The notes: generated by a model not told the origin, from the sequence alone. Shown: positions 1 through 9,699, numbered from the stretch's first letter. The stretch: DNA of 64,000 nt from CAYJSJ01 sp964373065 (GCA_964373065.1 CAYJSJ010000003.1:1-64000); one strand, 5' to 3'. A program made the numbers and translations.

Positions 1-24
1 CATAGTTAAAGAGAGAATGGTACG

Positions 25-2517
25 ATGCTCCCGATGACCACTCTGACCTTCCTCGCCGGAGTCGCCCTCGCAGCCACCACTGCGGCCATAGGCCTTTGGC
101 TCTGTCGGAAGTACCATGATACGAAGCGTGAGGAAGAAATGGTCTTCCTGCAGATCCTGGTACCTAAGAAGGAAAGTAAAGAAGACAAGGAAACATCTTC
201 GGAACAGTTTTCCACCGGTCAGGATTTCAAAGAAGTTGTCGGCGTGATGGATCACTTCTACCAATCGCTCTACGGCCTTTATAACAGCCGTATCTCGCGA
301 TTTTTTTTCGGTCAGACCTTCCTATCGCTGGAGTACGCGGCACTGGGAGGGGAAATTCTCTTCTTTATCGTTTCTCCACGAAGAATCGCCCATCTCGTTG
401 AAAAACAGATCACCTCGTTTTACCCCGATGTGATCATCGACGAAGTAGAGGACTACAATATTTTCACCACGGACTCCCATGTCGCCGCCGACGCGCTTTT
501 GCCTGCGCGCTCCTTCTCGTTCACGTTCAAAACGTACCAAGAGATGAAGAGTGATCCGCTCAATGCCATTACAAACGCGTTTTCCAAGCTCAAGATCGAC
601 GAGGGCGCTGCCGTGCAGTTCATCATTCGCCCTGCGGCCTCCGGCTGGCAGAAGAAGCTCCAAAAGGCCGCAGTCACCATGATCAATCCGAAGAAGAATG
701 CTGCCAGCTGGTTTAATCCCGTCAGCTGGATGGGGGCATTCTTCTCGCTCCTCACTTCCTCGGATGCCACCGATGTGGTGGATATAAAAAGTGCAGAATC
801 CACAGGGAACCGCGTGACGCAGGTGCAGGAGGAGCGGAGCAAGATGCTCGACGAAAAAGCCTGCAACCCCGGCTACCATTGCGTCGTGCGCGCAGTGGCG
901 TCTGCCGAGACATCGGCAAAGGCCCAGAACATTCTCTCGGGCGTACTCTCCGCATTCGCCCAATACGACAGCGTCCGTGGCAATGCGTTTACGCGCTCGC
1001 AGATCAGCAGGAAGAGCGACGTCATCGACCGTTTCATCCGCAGAAATCCCAGGCGCTCACTCAGGCAATACTTCCAATATAGGAAGATGATCGCCGGCAC
1101 GGCGGAACTTGCGAGCTTTTTCCACCTGCCAAATATCAAGTACAACAAAGTGGAAACAATCAAATGGCAGAAATTCAAAATATCCCCTGCGCCAAAGGAG
1201 ATCTTGAATGAAGGGCTGTACCTCGGAACCAATTCCTATCGCGGTGAAAAGCGCAAAATCTTCATGAGTAACGAAGACCGCTTCCGCCACTTCTACATCA
1301 TCGGACAGACGGGTACGGGTAAATCGTCGATTTTACAGCTCATGGCGCGACAGGATTTTCATGAAGGGAAGGGACTCTGTGTCATCGATCCGCACGGTTC
1401 ACTTATAGAAGATCTGCTTCCCTACATCCCGCGCGATCGAGCGGACGACGTCATCTATTTCAATCCTGCCGATACCGAACGTCCGATGGGGCTGAATATG
1501 CTGGAAGCAAGCACGCCCGAGGAAAAAGATCTTGTCGCACTCGATGCCATGAACATGATGGTGAAGATGTTCGGGGAGGAAATATTTGGGCCCCGTATTC
1601 AAGACTACTTCAGAAACGGCTGCCTGACACTCATGGACGACGACGAGGAGGGCGGAGCAATCACCGATTTGGTGAAACTCTTCACGGACGACGAATGGCA
1701 ACGCTACAAAACTGCGAAAGTGAAGAATCCCATCGTAAAAAACTTCTGGGACAAGCAGATGGCTATGACCGGGCAGCGTGAGAAGCAAGAAATGATCCCC
1801 TACTTCGCCGCAAAGTTCGGCCAGTTCTACACAAACTCTCTCATTCGCAACATCGTCGGTCAGACGCGTTCGGCATTCGATGTGGCAGATTGCATGCAGC
1901 ATGGAAAAATTCTGCTGATGAACCTGAGTAAGGGTCTTGTCGGTGACATCAACTCGCAGCTCCTCGGCATGATAACGGTCAGCAAGATCCAAGTTGCGGC
2001 CATGCGCAGGCAGCGCATGGGCAAAGAGGAACGCGAGGACTTCTTCCTCTACATCGACGAATTCCAGAACTTCGTCACGCCTTCCATCGAATCGATTCTC
2101 TCTGAAGCGAGGAAATACAGGCTCGGCCTCATCCTCGCGCACCAGTACATCGATCAGCTGGAAAAAGAGAGTAAGCTTTCGGGAAACGTAAGCCTGAAGG
2201 GTGCCGTGTTCGGAAACGTAGGTACCATGATGTTTTATAAAATCGGCCCGCAGGATGCCGAAGTCTGCGCCAAAGAAATGGCCCCCGTCTTCTCGGAGCA
2301 AGACCTCGTGAATATGGATGCCTTCAAAGGTGCCATGAAGCTCTCTGTCGGTGGCCAACCATCGCGACCGTTTTCCATCGAAGTGCCAAAACCCTGGACA
2401 GATACGACCTTTCCAAAGGATGAACAGGCCGCAGAGGCGTTTAAGCAACTCTCGCGTCTCACGTACGGACGGCAAAGGGAATTTGTCGACAGAGAAATAC
2501 TACGACGTATAGGGTAG
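25..2517 (+). CDS. VirD4/TraG-like type IV secretion coupling ATPase
   Basis: An 830-residue protein with an N-terminal hydrophobic segment (about residues 4-27) and a P-loop ATPase core. Walker A, GQTGTGKSS, begins near residue 427, and a Walker B-like YIDEFQ lies near residue 676. The architecture (membrane anchor, about 350-residue mixed region, then ATPase) matches the DUF87/VirD4-TraG proteins common in CPR genomes, which are thought to drive DNA or protein export at the membrane. No VirB4 is visible, but the window begins only 24 bases upstream. A pair of VirB2-like membrane proteins lies at 54.7-56.3 kb. The family is clear; the substrate is unknown. The ATG at 25 fits the membrane anchor, and ATG at 34 is also possible. 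Confidence 0.82.
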   Translation: MLPMTTLTFLAGVALAATTAAIGLWLCRKYHDTKREEEMVFLQILVPKKESKEDKETSSEQFSTGQDFKEVVGVMDHFYQSLYGLYNSRISRFFFGQTFLSLEYAALGGEILFFIVSPRRIAHLVEKQITSFYPDVIIDEVEDYNIFTTDSHVAADALLPARSFSFTFKTYQEMKSDPLNAITNAFSKLKIDEGAAVQFIIRPAASGWQKKLQKAAVTMINPKKNAASWFNPVSWMGAFFSLLTSSDATDVVDIKSAESTGNRVTQVQEERSKMLDEKACNPGYHCVVRAVASAETSAKAQNILSGVLSAFAQYDSVRGNAFTRSQISRKSDVIDRFIRRNPRRSLRQYFQYRKMIAGTAELASFFHLPNIKYNKVETIKWQKFKISPAPKEILNEGLYLGTNSYRGEKRKIFMSNEDRFRHFYIIGQTGTGKSSILQLMARQDFHEGKGLCVIDPHGSLIEDLLPYIPRDRADDVIYFNPADTERPMGLNMLEASTPEEKDLVALDAMNMMVKMFGEEIFGPRIQDYFRNGCLTLMDDDEEGGAITDLVKLFTDDEWQRYKTAKVKNPIVKNFWDKQMAMTGQREKQEMIPYFAAKFGQFYTNSLIRNIVGQTRSAFDVADCMQHGKILLMNLSKGLVGDINSQLLGMITVSKIQVAAMRRQRMGKEEREDFFLYIDEFQNFVTPSIESILSEARKYRLGLILAHQYIDQLEKESKLSGNVSLKGAVFGNVGTMMFYKIGPQDAEVCAKEMAPVFSEQDLVNMDAFKGAMKLSVGGQPSRPFSIEVPKPWTDTTFPKDEQAAEAFKQLSRLTYGRQREFVDREILRRIG

Positions 2518-2591
2518 TCTACGCAGAGGGAGCGAATCGCGTTGAAGGGCGAATCAGGGGATTGTGAGGAATATTTGGTAAGAGCACCTCG

Positions 2592-3923
2592 TTACCGAAG
2601 CGCCACTGTCTCCACCGGTACCGCGTGCACAAGGTACCGCTCGCTGATACTATCGGGAGGCCAGCAGGTGAAGAGAATCAGTTCTTCTCCGTCGCCATTG
2701 TCTCTGAACGCTTCATCCGCCTTACTTGCGAGAATGGTCTGCTCATACGTCACCTCGTACACGTAGAGATTGCCCGCATACGTGACATAGACCTTGTCCC
2801 CCGGCTCAAGTTCGTTGATCTTGCGGAAAATTTTGGTGTACTCCGATACGTCCCACGGGTAGCCGGAGCTGTGGCCGTAGACCATAATCTTTCCGCCTCC
2901 GCCGGGATAGGCAAAGAGATGCCCTACCCCAAGCTTTAAAATATCAAGGACACTCTTCGTACTCGCGGCATCTGCAGGGTGGTTGATCGTAAGGTCGATG
3001 ATACCGATGCTCGGCATGGAGATGGCAAAATATTTCTCCGATGCATACGGGTGACGTATGCTGCTGGCGACAGTCACATTCTTCGGTTCTGAAGGCGTGA
3101 TACCGACGCTCTGCGCGGAGTTTCCATTGGTACTCACAGTGGTAATGCCGGCGTTTGACCCCGCAGTTGCCACAGGAACACTCCGCTGAACAGGAACTGC
3201 AATGCTCTTTTCCGGAGCCTTCGGTTCATGCCCTTCATAGACGAGCGCACCTATTGCTCGCATGGAATGTAATCGGTACACCATATCAAAGAACTGCCCA
3301 CGGCTGATTGCCGTACCCAGGCGCAGTTTGCCCGTATGCATGAGAAGGTTCTTCTTCACTGCAGCATTGATGGAAGGCGTATACCACTGGTTCGCCTTAT
3401 TTTCTATAAAGGAACTCAGCTCCGCCTTTCCTTTTACACCCTCGGCTTCAAATGTCCGCATGAGCATCGTCACGGCTTCCTCCACTCGGACGAGCTGATC
3501 GGGTCGAAACGTACCGTCAGGATAACCGGTGATGGCACCATTTTCGAAGGCCGCTTCGACATACGGTCCGTACCACTGCTTCTGATCAATATCGGAAAAA
3601 AGGGGGATCGGTGGCATTTTGCGTTGGAACGCTGCAACACGCACATCAAATTTCGAGCTTGCTTTCAAGATCACCTTCAGTGCCTCGACTCTACTTATTG
3701 GACTGCCGGGTCTTCCGAGCCCGTCACTATAACCGGAAACTATGCCCTCATTTCTGAGATAGGCAAATGCTTCTGCATAGTCCGTTTTTTCCGTATCGGG
3801 AAATCCTGCAGCATTCGGGGTACGCAGATGACCTTCGGCAAAGACTGCACGCGATGTGAAACTTGCAAGAGCGACAATGGCCAGGGAGGCAAGGAACCGC
3901 TGCAGAACGGGGCTACGAAACAT
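2592..3923 (-). CDS. Surface protein: three SLH domains fused to a sortase
   Basis: 443 residues. A signal peptide (about 1-27, ending SRAVFA) is followed by three S-layer-homology repeats (about 35-220), a Ser/Thr/Val-rich linker, and a C-terminal sortase domain with the triad H351 (YGHSSG), C420 (LFTCWPP) and R429 (SERYLV). Sortases cleave sorting signals and join proteins covalently; SLH repeats bind cell-wall polymer, so this enzyme would be tethered to the wall it decorates. I chose the ATG at 3923 because it places the signal peptide at the N-terminus; the frame stays open 149 codons further upstream without a plausible protein. A TTGACA-type promoter lies just upstream. No obvious sorting-motif substrate is adjacent. 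Confidence 0.85.
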   Translation of the reverse strand: MFRSPVLQRFLASLAIVALASFTSRAVFAEGHLRTPNAAGFPDTEKTDYAEAFAYLRNEGIVSGYSDGLGRPGSPISRVEALKVILKASSKFDVRVAAFQRKMPPIPLFSDIDQKQWYGPYVEAAFENGAITGYPDGTFRPDQLVRVEEAVTMLMRTFEAEGVKGKAELSSFIENKANQWYTPSINAAVKKNLLMHTGKLRLGTAISRGQFFDMVYRLHSMRAIGALVYEGHEPKAPEKSIAVPVQRSVPVATAGSNAGITTVSTNGNSAQSVGITPSEPKNVTVASSIRHPYASEKYFAISMPSIGIIDLTINHPADAASTKSVLDILKLGVGHLFAYPGGGGKIMVYGHSSGYPWDVSEYTKIFRKINELEPGDKVYVTYAGNLYVYEVTYEQTILASKADEAFRDNGDGEELILFTCWPPDSISERYLVHAVPVETVALR

Positions 3924-3931
3924 AGGAAGAT

Positions 3932-3959
3932 ATGTTATACTTTTATTGATTTTTGTCAA
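3932..3959 (-). promoter_or_regulatory. Promoter of the SLH-sortase gene
   Basis: On the minus strand a perfect TTGACA (3959-3954) is followed after 14-16 nt by TATAAC (3939-3934) or TAACAT (3937-3932), in an AT-rich stretch directly before the ATG at 3923. Predicted transcripts have at most a few nucleotides of leader. Confidence 0.55.
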
Positions 3960-4012
3960 GTATGCCTGATATGTCATTGCGTTTAATATTTTGCATAGAA
4001 TCGACAATCCTG

Positions 4013-4018
4013 TAGATT
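4013..4018 (+). promoter_or_regulatory. Extended -10 element of ychF (leaderless)
   Basis: TG followed by TAGATT, then 7 nt to the ATG at 4026. Transcription would start about at the initiation codon. This is one of the repeated -10-to-start arrangements in this window. Confidence 0.5.
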
Positions 4019-4025
4019 CTCGGAC

Positions 4026-5120
4026 ATGGCATTGAAGATCGGAATCGTCGGGCTCCCGAACGTCGGCAAATCGACGCTCTTCAACGCACTTACGCGGTCG
4101 AAAGGAGCCGATGCGGCGAACTATCCGTTTTGTACCATAGAGCCCAATATCGGTATTGTCGAGGTTCCTGATCCGAGACTCCAAAAACTTTCTGAGTTCG
4201 TCCACCCGGAAAAGATCGTTCCTGCAGCGATTGAATTCGTCGATATCGCAGGCCTTGTGAAGGGTGCCCATAAAGGAGAAGGACTCGGGAATAAGTTTCT
4301 GGCTGCGATCCGCGAAGTGGACGCCATTTGCCATGTCGTGCGCCACTTTGAAAGCAGCGACATTATCCATGTGGAAGGTTCCACAGATCCCCTGCGCGAC
4401 AGGCAGATCATAGAAACAGAACTCATCATCGCCGACTTAGACGTGCTCAATGGAAGAATAGACAAGGTCGCTTCGCAGGCGAAATCCGGAGAGAAGGAGA
4501 GGCTCAAGGAACTCAAAGCACTGGAGCAAGTGCGTGCAGTGCTGGATAGCGGCAGAATGGCGATAGAAACCCAACTGGCAGACGACGAGCGCTCTGTAGT
4601 GAGAAACGCACAACTTCTTACGTTGAAGCCTGTTATCTACGCCTGCAATGTTGCAGAAGAAGAACTCCATACACTCAGCATCCACAGCGCGCAGAGCGCC
4701 ATGCATTTGATGGATGGGGCACAGGTCATCACGATTTCTGCAAAGATTGAAGAAGACCTCCAAGATCTCGCCCCCGAGGAAGCGGCGTCATTCCTCAAAG
4801 AACTGGGAGTATCAGACAGCGGCCTCGATAGATTGATTCGTGCTGCGTACGCGGCTCTGGGGTACATCACCTACTTCACAGCAGGACCCAAAGAAGTGCG
4901 CGCATGGAACATACCGGCGGGATACACGGCACCACAGGCTGCAGGTGTCATACACACCGATTTTGAACGCGGCTTTATACGGGCAGAGGTGATCGCCTAT
5001 GAGGACTTTGTGCATCTTGGCGGAGAACACAAGGCAAAAGAGGCAGGAAAACTGCGGCAGGAAGGTAAGCAATACATTGTAAAAGACGGCGACATCATGC
5101 ATGTTCGATTTAACGTCTGA
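4026..5120 (+). CDS. ychF: Ribosome-binding ATPase YchF (OLA1 family)
   Basis: 364 residues, the usual family length. The N-terminal G domain has GLPNVGKST (residues 8-16), and the G4 position reads NVAE rather than NKxD, the change that makes YchF prefer ATP over GTP. A coiled insertion and a C-terminal TGS domain (about 280-364, ending MHVRFNV) complete the fold. YchF binds the 70S ribosome and is linked to translation and stress control. It is followed after 3 nt by the RNHCP gene, so the two are probably cotranscribed. The ATG is fixed by the conserved N-terminus and an upstream -10 element at leaderless spacing. Confidence 0.96.
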   Translation: MALKIGIVGLPNVGKSTLFNALTRSKGADAANYPFCTIEPNIGIVEVPDPRLQKLSEFVHPEKIVPAAIEFVDIAGLVKGAHKGEGLGNKFLAAIREVDAICHVVRHFESSDIIHVEGSTDPLRDRQIIETELIIADLDVLNGRIDKVASQAKSGEKERLKELKALEQVRAVLDSGRMAIETQLADDERSVVRNAQLLTLKPVIYACNVAEEELHTLSIHSAQSAMHLMDGAQVITISAKIEEDLQDLAPEEAASFLKELGVSDSGLDRLIRAAYAALGYITYFTAGPKEVRAWNIPAGYTAPQAAGVIHTDFERGFIRAEVIAYEDFVHLGGEHKAKEAGKLRQEGKQYIVKDGDIMHVRFNV

Positions 5121-5123
5121 TCA

Positions 5124-5420
5124 ATGATCTTCATCCCTCGCCAGGAACCGTTTGACTGTGAACACTGTGCCGTCCATGTTAAGCCCTTAATAGATGGCTC
5201 CTATCGGAACCACTGCCCGAAGTGTTTATGGAGTAAACATGTCGACCGAGACGGACCCGGAGACAGGAAAAGCGAGTGCGAAGGACTCATGAAACCGGTA
5301 GGCATCGATTTTCGCAGAAATAAGGGCTGGATGATCGTTCACCGCTGTGAGGAATGTGGCAAAGAGATACGAAATAGCACCGCTTGCGACGATGACATCT
5401 CGGTGCTCTCGTTGTTGTAA
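5124..5420 (+). CDS. RNHCP-domain zinc-binding protein
   Basis: 98 residues with a CEHC, a CPKC and a CEEC pair and the family-naming RNHCP-like segment (YRNHCPKC, about residues 29-36). This is the RNHCP domain, a small presumed zinc-ribbon family of unknown function, here at full length. It starts 3 nt after the ychF stop, suggesting cotranscription and perhaps a ribosome- or RNA-related role. That link is inference from position only. Confidence 0.8.
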   Translation: MIFIPRQEPFDCEHCAVHVKPLIDGSYRNHCPKCLWSKHVDRDGPGDRKSECEGLMKPVGIDFRRNKGWMIVHRCEECGKEIRNSTACDDDISVLSLL

Positions 5421-5741
5421 TTATTTATTCACGAAATAAAATTGTGTTCATACTTTTTATTTTAAGCAAGGGCTCTTTCTATATCAACACTTGCATAACT
5501 AACTGTAGATGAATTACGATGCGCAGCACTTACCACCTCTTTGATGCGTTTTCTGCTCTTCGCCTCGGTATTCGGATTGCTACTTGTCGCATTTTAAACA
5601 ACGTCCTCANNNNNNNNNNNNNNNNNNNNNNNNNNNNNNNNNNNNNNNNNNNNNNNNNNNNNNNNNNNNNNNNNNNNNNNNNNNNNNNNNNNNNNNNNNN
5701 NNNNNNNNNGAGTGGTTTGAGCATGCCCAAATCAATTCCCA
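5421..5741. other. Intergenic stretch with a 100-N scaffold gap
   Basis: No gene can be supported here. Positions 5610-5709 are N. A frame opening at ATG 5519 runs into the gap (about 30 codons, no recognisable domain); a TAGATG element 7 nt upstream resembles the leaderless promoters elsewhere, so a gene could begin here and be lost in the gap. The 5421-5510 part is AT-rich with no convincing terminator. Confidence 0.5.
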
Positions 5742-6182
5742 TCAACCATCTCCTATCTGAGCTATGTAGGCATCGGCAAGGCTTGTTTTCACCGCCAGTT
5801 TCTCTTGCACATTCCCCTCGGCAACGAGGACAATCTGGTCGGGAGCATCCTCAGAAGGGCTTGCAACGGTGACGTCGAACTTTCCTGCTTCGACGGAGGA
5901 TCGGATGCCTTCCGGAAGATCTGTCCGCTTAAGCACCGCTTCTATCCCCTGCTCTTGGATATCTTTCTCAATCTGGCTTTTGAGTGCGCGCACCATCGAA
6001 GGCTCCGTTTCCAGCCCAAACTTTAGCTGTGCTAAAATTTCATTTCTCATCATTTCTTCCCGAAGATCTTCGGGACCTTTTACCTTTTGCCTCAGCTTTT
6101 CGTACGCAGCTGCGCTGAGTTTATATTTCTCTCGAAGGCGCTCGCGATCGGAGGCCGGGAGGATGTCGAGCCAGGAAGTCAT
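5742..6182 (-). CDS. Hypothetical protein coupled to nrdJ
   Basis: 146 residues, predicted soluble, charged and mostly helical (N-terminal half rich in Glu/Arg/Lys), with no family I recognise and no cysteines or membrane segments. Its ATG (6182-6180) overlaps the nrdJ TGA (6181-6179) as ATGA, so it is almost certainly translated by termination-reinitiation from the nrdJ message. The position suggests a role tied to ribonucleotide reduction or simple cotranscription; nothing in the sequence proves either. Confidence 0.7.
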   Translation of the reverse strand: MTSWLDILPASDRERLREKYKLSAAAYEKLRQKVKGPEDLREEMMRNEILAQLKFGLETEPSMVRALKSQIEKDIQEQGIEAVLKRTDLPEGIRSSVEAGKFDVTVASPSEDAPDQIVLVAEGNVQEKLAVKTSLADAYIAQIGDG

Positions 6183-9100
6183 GAGCATCCGCTCGTAGCA
6201 CCGCAATCTATGCAGAGTTCACAAGAACCGTTCCGTTTCATCTTCGTGCTGCCACACTCGCTGCACAGAGACCCAGTGTAGCCCTGTAGCTTCGCCTTCT
6301 CCAGCACCGTTCCCATGGTAGAGACTTTCGCGACGCTTTCCTCCACAGCATGGAGCAGGTGCTCTTCTACTGCAGTTTCCATGACTTGAAGCGGTGCTCT
6401 GCCACCTTCGTCGACGACGGGAAGACGCATGGCAAAGGCGTCCTTGCTCTTGCTACCTGTCGCATAGGCCTGTTCTATTAAGTCGCGATTGTGGTACTTC
6501 ATGGCCTTGTCCTTCTGAAGAAACTTGAGCGCCAGCCACCGACCGAGGTAATCCATGAGACTTTTGACCATGGGAATCTCCTTGTTGATGGTCATCCCCA
6601 TCGGTTCAAAACGCGTGTGGACGAGCTTCTCACAGAGCACTTCCAAGGGAACGCCGTACTGCAGGTTCATGGAGAGACTGAGCGCGAGCGTATCCATAAC
6701 GCCCGACAGCGTTGAACCTTCTTTGGCCATTTTGATAAAGATCTCGCCGGGCGTCCCGTCCTCGTACATGCCGACATGGAGATACCCCTCATGGCCGGCA
6801 ACGGAGAACTTATGCGTGATCGACATGCGTTCTTCCGCAAGCTTGCGGCGACGCGGGACTTCTTTGATCACGATGCGCTCTTCCATGATCGTTGTTCGAG
6901 CATCCTTTGCTTCCTTTGCTTCTTTTGCCTCCTTTGCTTCCTTCGTATCGGACGTATTGCTGAGTGCCTGGCTCATCTTGCTGCCGTCGCGATAGAGCGC
7001 ATTGGCCTTGAGACTGAGCTTCCAACTGAGGAAATACGCGTTTTTGATGTCTTCCACCGTCGCCTCGTTCGGAAGGTTGATCGTCTTGCTGATCGCGCCG
7101 GAGATGAACGGCTGTGCTGCCGCCATCATGCGGATGTGGCCTTCATACTGAATGAAACGCTTGCCTTCACTGCCACACATATTTGCACAGTCAAACACCG
7201 AGAGATGTTCCACTTTGAGGTGCGGTGCTCCTTCCACCGTCATATGCCCGCAAATATACGTATTGGCTTCGTTGATTTGTGCCTTTGAGAAGGCAAGTTC
7301 CTTCAACACATTGAGATGTGCGTCTTCCATCTGTTCCTTGGAAAATCCAAGACGCTGCATCGTCTGTTCTCCAAGCGTCCACTTGTTGAATGCAAAAGAC
7401 AATTCGAACACCTGTGGAAGATTCTTCTCGATATTGGCGATGTCTTTATCCGTGCATCCCTTTTTTTTGAGTGACTCGCGATTAATGTGAGGAGCTCCTT
7501 CCAATGAGAGCGTTCCCATCACGTAGCGCATGATGCCATGTACTTCCGATTCGCCGTACCCTAGGCGAACGAGCGCTGGACGCACCGATTGGTTTGCGAT
7601 CTTCATATAACCGCCACCGGCAAGTTTCTTAAATTTCACCAGTGCGAAATCCGGCTCCACTCCCGTCGTATCACAATCCATGAGGAGACCGATCGTTCCG
7701 GTAGGGGCGATCACCGTGGTCTGAGCATTGCGGAACCCGTACTTTTCACCAAGCGCCAGCGCTCTGTCCCAGCATTCCTTCGCAGGTTCCAAAAGCTCGT
7801 CGGGGCAGACATGTTGGTCGATACCGACGGGCTTGATGTGCAGCTGTTCGTACTCGCTTTCCGGTGCGTCGTACGCAGCACGACGATGATTTCTGATCAC
7901 ACGGAGCATGTGGTGTTTGTTCCGATCGTAACCGGAAAATGTGCCGAGCTTGCCCGCCATTTCTGCGGAAGTCGCATAGGACTGGCCGGTCAGTATCGCT
8001 GTGATCGCACCGCAGATTGCACGACCCTTCTTGCTATCGTAGGGAATACCCATGCGCAGAAGCATTGCTCCCAGATTGGCGTATCCTAGCCCCAATGTAC
8101 GAAAAATATAGCTTAAATGCGCAATCTCCTTGCTCGGAAACTGCGCCATGAGCACGGAGATCTCGAGAACGATCGTCCAGAGGCGCACGGCATGCTTGAA
8201 CTCTTCAACCTTAAAACCGGTAACCTCCGCGTGCCCTGTAGGTTCAAAGCCTGCTGCATGCGATCCTGCAGAGGTATGCTCTTCGTCATAGAACTGGAGC
8301 AGATTGATGGAAGCGAGATTGCAAGCGGTGTTATCCAGAAACATGTATTCGCTGCAGGGGTTACTGGCATTGATGCGGCCATCCTCCGGACACGTGTGCC
8401 AGTCGTTGATCGTCGTATCGTACTGGAGGCCCGGGTCCGCACACGCCCAAGCGGCGTAGCCGATCTGATCCCAGAGATCACGAGATTTCAGTGTTCGCTT
8501 TGGCACAGCATCTCGCCCCTCCTCGCGGGCGATCTTGAGCTCTGTGCGCCAGTAGAGATTCCACACGTCGTCTTTCTCCACGGACATAAAAAACATATGG
8601 GGGATACGCACGGAGTTATTGGAATTCTGTCCGGAAACCGTCTGGTACGCTTCTCCGTTGAAATCCGTATCGTAGCCTGCCTGCGCCATGGCTCCGACTT
8701 TTTTCTCTTCGTTGACCTTCCAATTGATAAATTGCTCGATGTCCGGATGATCGAGGTCGAGGCAGACCATCTTTGCGGCTCTCCTCGTGGTACCGCCGGA
8801 CTTGATGGCACCGGCAGCCCGGTCGCCGATCTTGAGAAAACTCATAAGCCCCGAGCTCTGGCCGCCGCCGGAAAGAGGCTCTCCTTCACCGCGGAGACTG
8901 CTGAAATTGGTCCCCGTACCCGATCCGAACTTAAAGAGGCGCGCTTCGCGCACCCACAGATCCATAATCCCTCCGTCGTTAACCATATCGTCCTCAACAG
9001 ATTGAATGAAGCACGCATGGGGCTGCGGGTGGGTGTAGGCATCCGGGCTCTTGATGACTGCTCCGGTTTCAGGGTCGCAGTAGTAGTGCCCTTGCGCATT

Positions 9101-9628
9101 ACCGGTGATGCCATACACATAGTGGAGCCCAGTATTGAACCACTGCGGGCTGTTGGGGGCCGCCATCTGATGCACGAGCATGTAACTGAGCTCGTCTTCG
9201 AATGTCTGTGCATCCTGCAGAGTGTCGAAGTACCCGTGGTGCTCCCCCCAGTGACGCCAGCACCCTGCAAGCCTCCTGACCACCTGACGCACAGTACGCT
9301 CCGGCCCGGTGACGACCTGTCCTTTTTCATCTTTCACTATAGTTCCGCTCTCGTCATACTGGGGAACTCCTGCCTTGCGGAAATACTTGCTCACGACAAT
9401 ATCGGTTGCAACTTGCGACCAGCTTGCCGGAACTTCTGCACCTTCCATTTCAAAGACCACCGAACCATCGGTGTTTTTGATGCGACTCGTGCGTCGCTCA
9501 TAGGTGATCTGTTCCAGTGGATCGCTGCCCGGAGACGTAAACACGCGCGCAATACTTAAACCGTTACCGCTTTTCCGAGAAGAAGATTGCAGATTTGTGG
9601 AATCGGTCCGAGAAGGCGCGGCGGGCAT
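6179..9628 (-). CDS. nrdJ: Class II (B12-dependent) ribonucleotide reductase
   Basis: 1149 residues. It reduces ribonucleotides to deoxyribonucleotides using adenosylcobalamin as radical source. Visible hallmarks are an N-terminal active-site cysteine region (PHACFIQ), the glycine-rich FGSGTGTNFSSLRG, the ASNPCSEYMF segment with downstream CNLASINL, the PTGTIG motif, and a C-terminal CxxC...CxxC zinc ribbon (CSEC, CIDC). A low-complexity KEA repeat (residues about 895-909) is encoded by a 9-bp tandem repeat. I chose the ATG at 9628; the frame is open 19 codons upstream, but that part overlaps the NrdR operator. Two NrdR boxes overlie the promoter, so expression is probably NrdR-controlled. 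Confidence 0.93.
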   Translation of the reverse strand: MPAAPSRTDSTNLQSSSRKSGNGLSIARVFTSPGSDPLEQITYERRTSRIKNTDGSVVFEMEGAEVPASWSQVATDIVVSKYFRKAGVPQYDESGTIVKDEKGQVVTGPERTVRQVVRRLAGCWRHWGEHHGYFDTLQDAQTFEDELSYMLVHQMAAPNSPQWFNTGLHYVYGITGNAQGHYYCDPETGAVIKSPDAYTHPQPHACFIQSVEDDMVNDGGIMDLWVREARLFKFGSGTGTNFSSLRGEGEPLSGGGQSSGLMSFLKIGDRAAGAIKSGGTTRRAAKMVCLDLDHPDIEQFINWKVNEEKKVGAMAQAGYDTDFNGEAYQTVSGQNSNNSVRIPHMFFMSVEKDDVWNLYWRTELKIAREEGRDAVPKRTLKSRDLWDQIGYAAWACADPGLQYDTTINDWHTCPEDGRINASNPCSEYMFLDNTACNLASINLLQFYDEEHTSAGSHAAGFEPTGHAEVTGFKVEEFKHAVRLWTIVLEISVLMAQFPSKEIAHLSYIFRTLGLGYANLGAMLLRMGIPYDSKKGRAICGAITAILTGQSYATSAEMAGKLGTFSGYDRNKHHMLRVIRNHRRAAYDAPESEYEQLHIKPVGIDQHVCPDELLEPAKECWDRALALGEKYGFRNAQTTVIAPTGTIGLLMDCDTTGVEPDFALVKFKKLAGGGYMKIANQSVRPALVRLGYGESEVHGIMRYVMGTLSLEGAPHINRESLKKKGCTDKDIANIEKNLPQVFELSFAFNKWTLGEQTMQRLGFSKEQMEDAHLNVLKELAFSKAQINEANTYICGHMTVEGAPHLKVEHLSVFDCANMCGSEGKRFIQYEGHIRMMAAAQPFISGAISKTINLPNEATVEDIKNAYFLSWKLSLKANALYRDGSKMSQALSNTSDTKEAKEAKEAKEAKDARTTIMEERIVIKEVPRRRKLAEERMSITHKFSVAGHEGYLHVGMYEDGTPGEIFIKMAKEGSTLSGVMDTLALSLSMNLQYGVPLEVLCEKLVHTRFEPMGMTINKEIPMVKSLMDYLGRWLALKFLQKDKAMKYHNRDLIEQAYATGSKSKDAFAMRLPVVDEGGRAPLQVMETAVEEHLLHAVEESVAKVSTMGTVLEKAKLQGYTGSLCSECGSTKMKRNGSCELCIDCGATSGCS
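6901..6945 (-). repeat. In-frame 9-bp tandem repeat inside nrdJ
   Basis: Five imperfect 9-bp units (TCCTTTGCT on the plus strand) encode consecutive KEA/KDA triplets in NrdJ, in a region between the catalytic barrel and the C-terminal domain. The same unit type occurs in ribD and the 29-kb gene and between genes. Confidence 0.85.
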
Positions 9629-9651
9629 GATGGGTGGGGTAAGGAGTGATA

Positions 9652-9699
9652 ACACACTATCTTGTGTCACGAGCGTCACAATCACACAAGATATTGAAC
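9652..9699 (-). promoter_or_regulatory. Tandem NrdR boxes upstream of nrdJ
   Basis: Box 1 (9652-9667) reads ACACACTATCTTGTGT and box 2 (9684-9699) ACACAAGATATTGAAC, both close to the NrdR consensus ACACxATATxTTGTGT. Their starts are 32 bp apart, three helical turns, the usual spacing for NrdR pairs. Box 2 covers the -10 element of the nrdJ promoter, so binding would block RNA polymerase when dNTP/ATP is high. Confidence 0.82.

Noticed and set aside
322..2475. Long minus-strand frames opposite the VirD4-like gene
   Set aside because: They mirror the codon bias of the plus-strand gene, and their translations have no recognisable domains.
6179..6182. TGA reassigned to glycine, as in some CPR groups
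   Set aside because: TGA ends nrdJ and other genes in ATGA overlaps with downstream starts, and no conserved protein here reads through TGA.
8117..9559. A 480-codon plus-strand frame across nrdJ
   Set aside because: It lies wholly antisense to conserved NrdJ sequence and shows no protein family.
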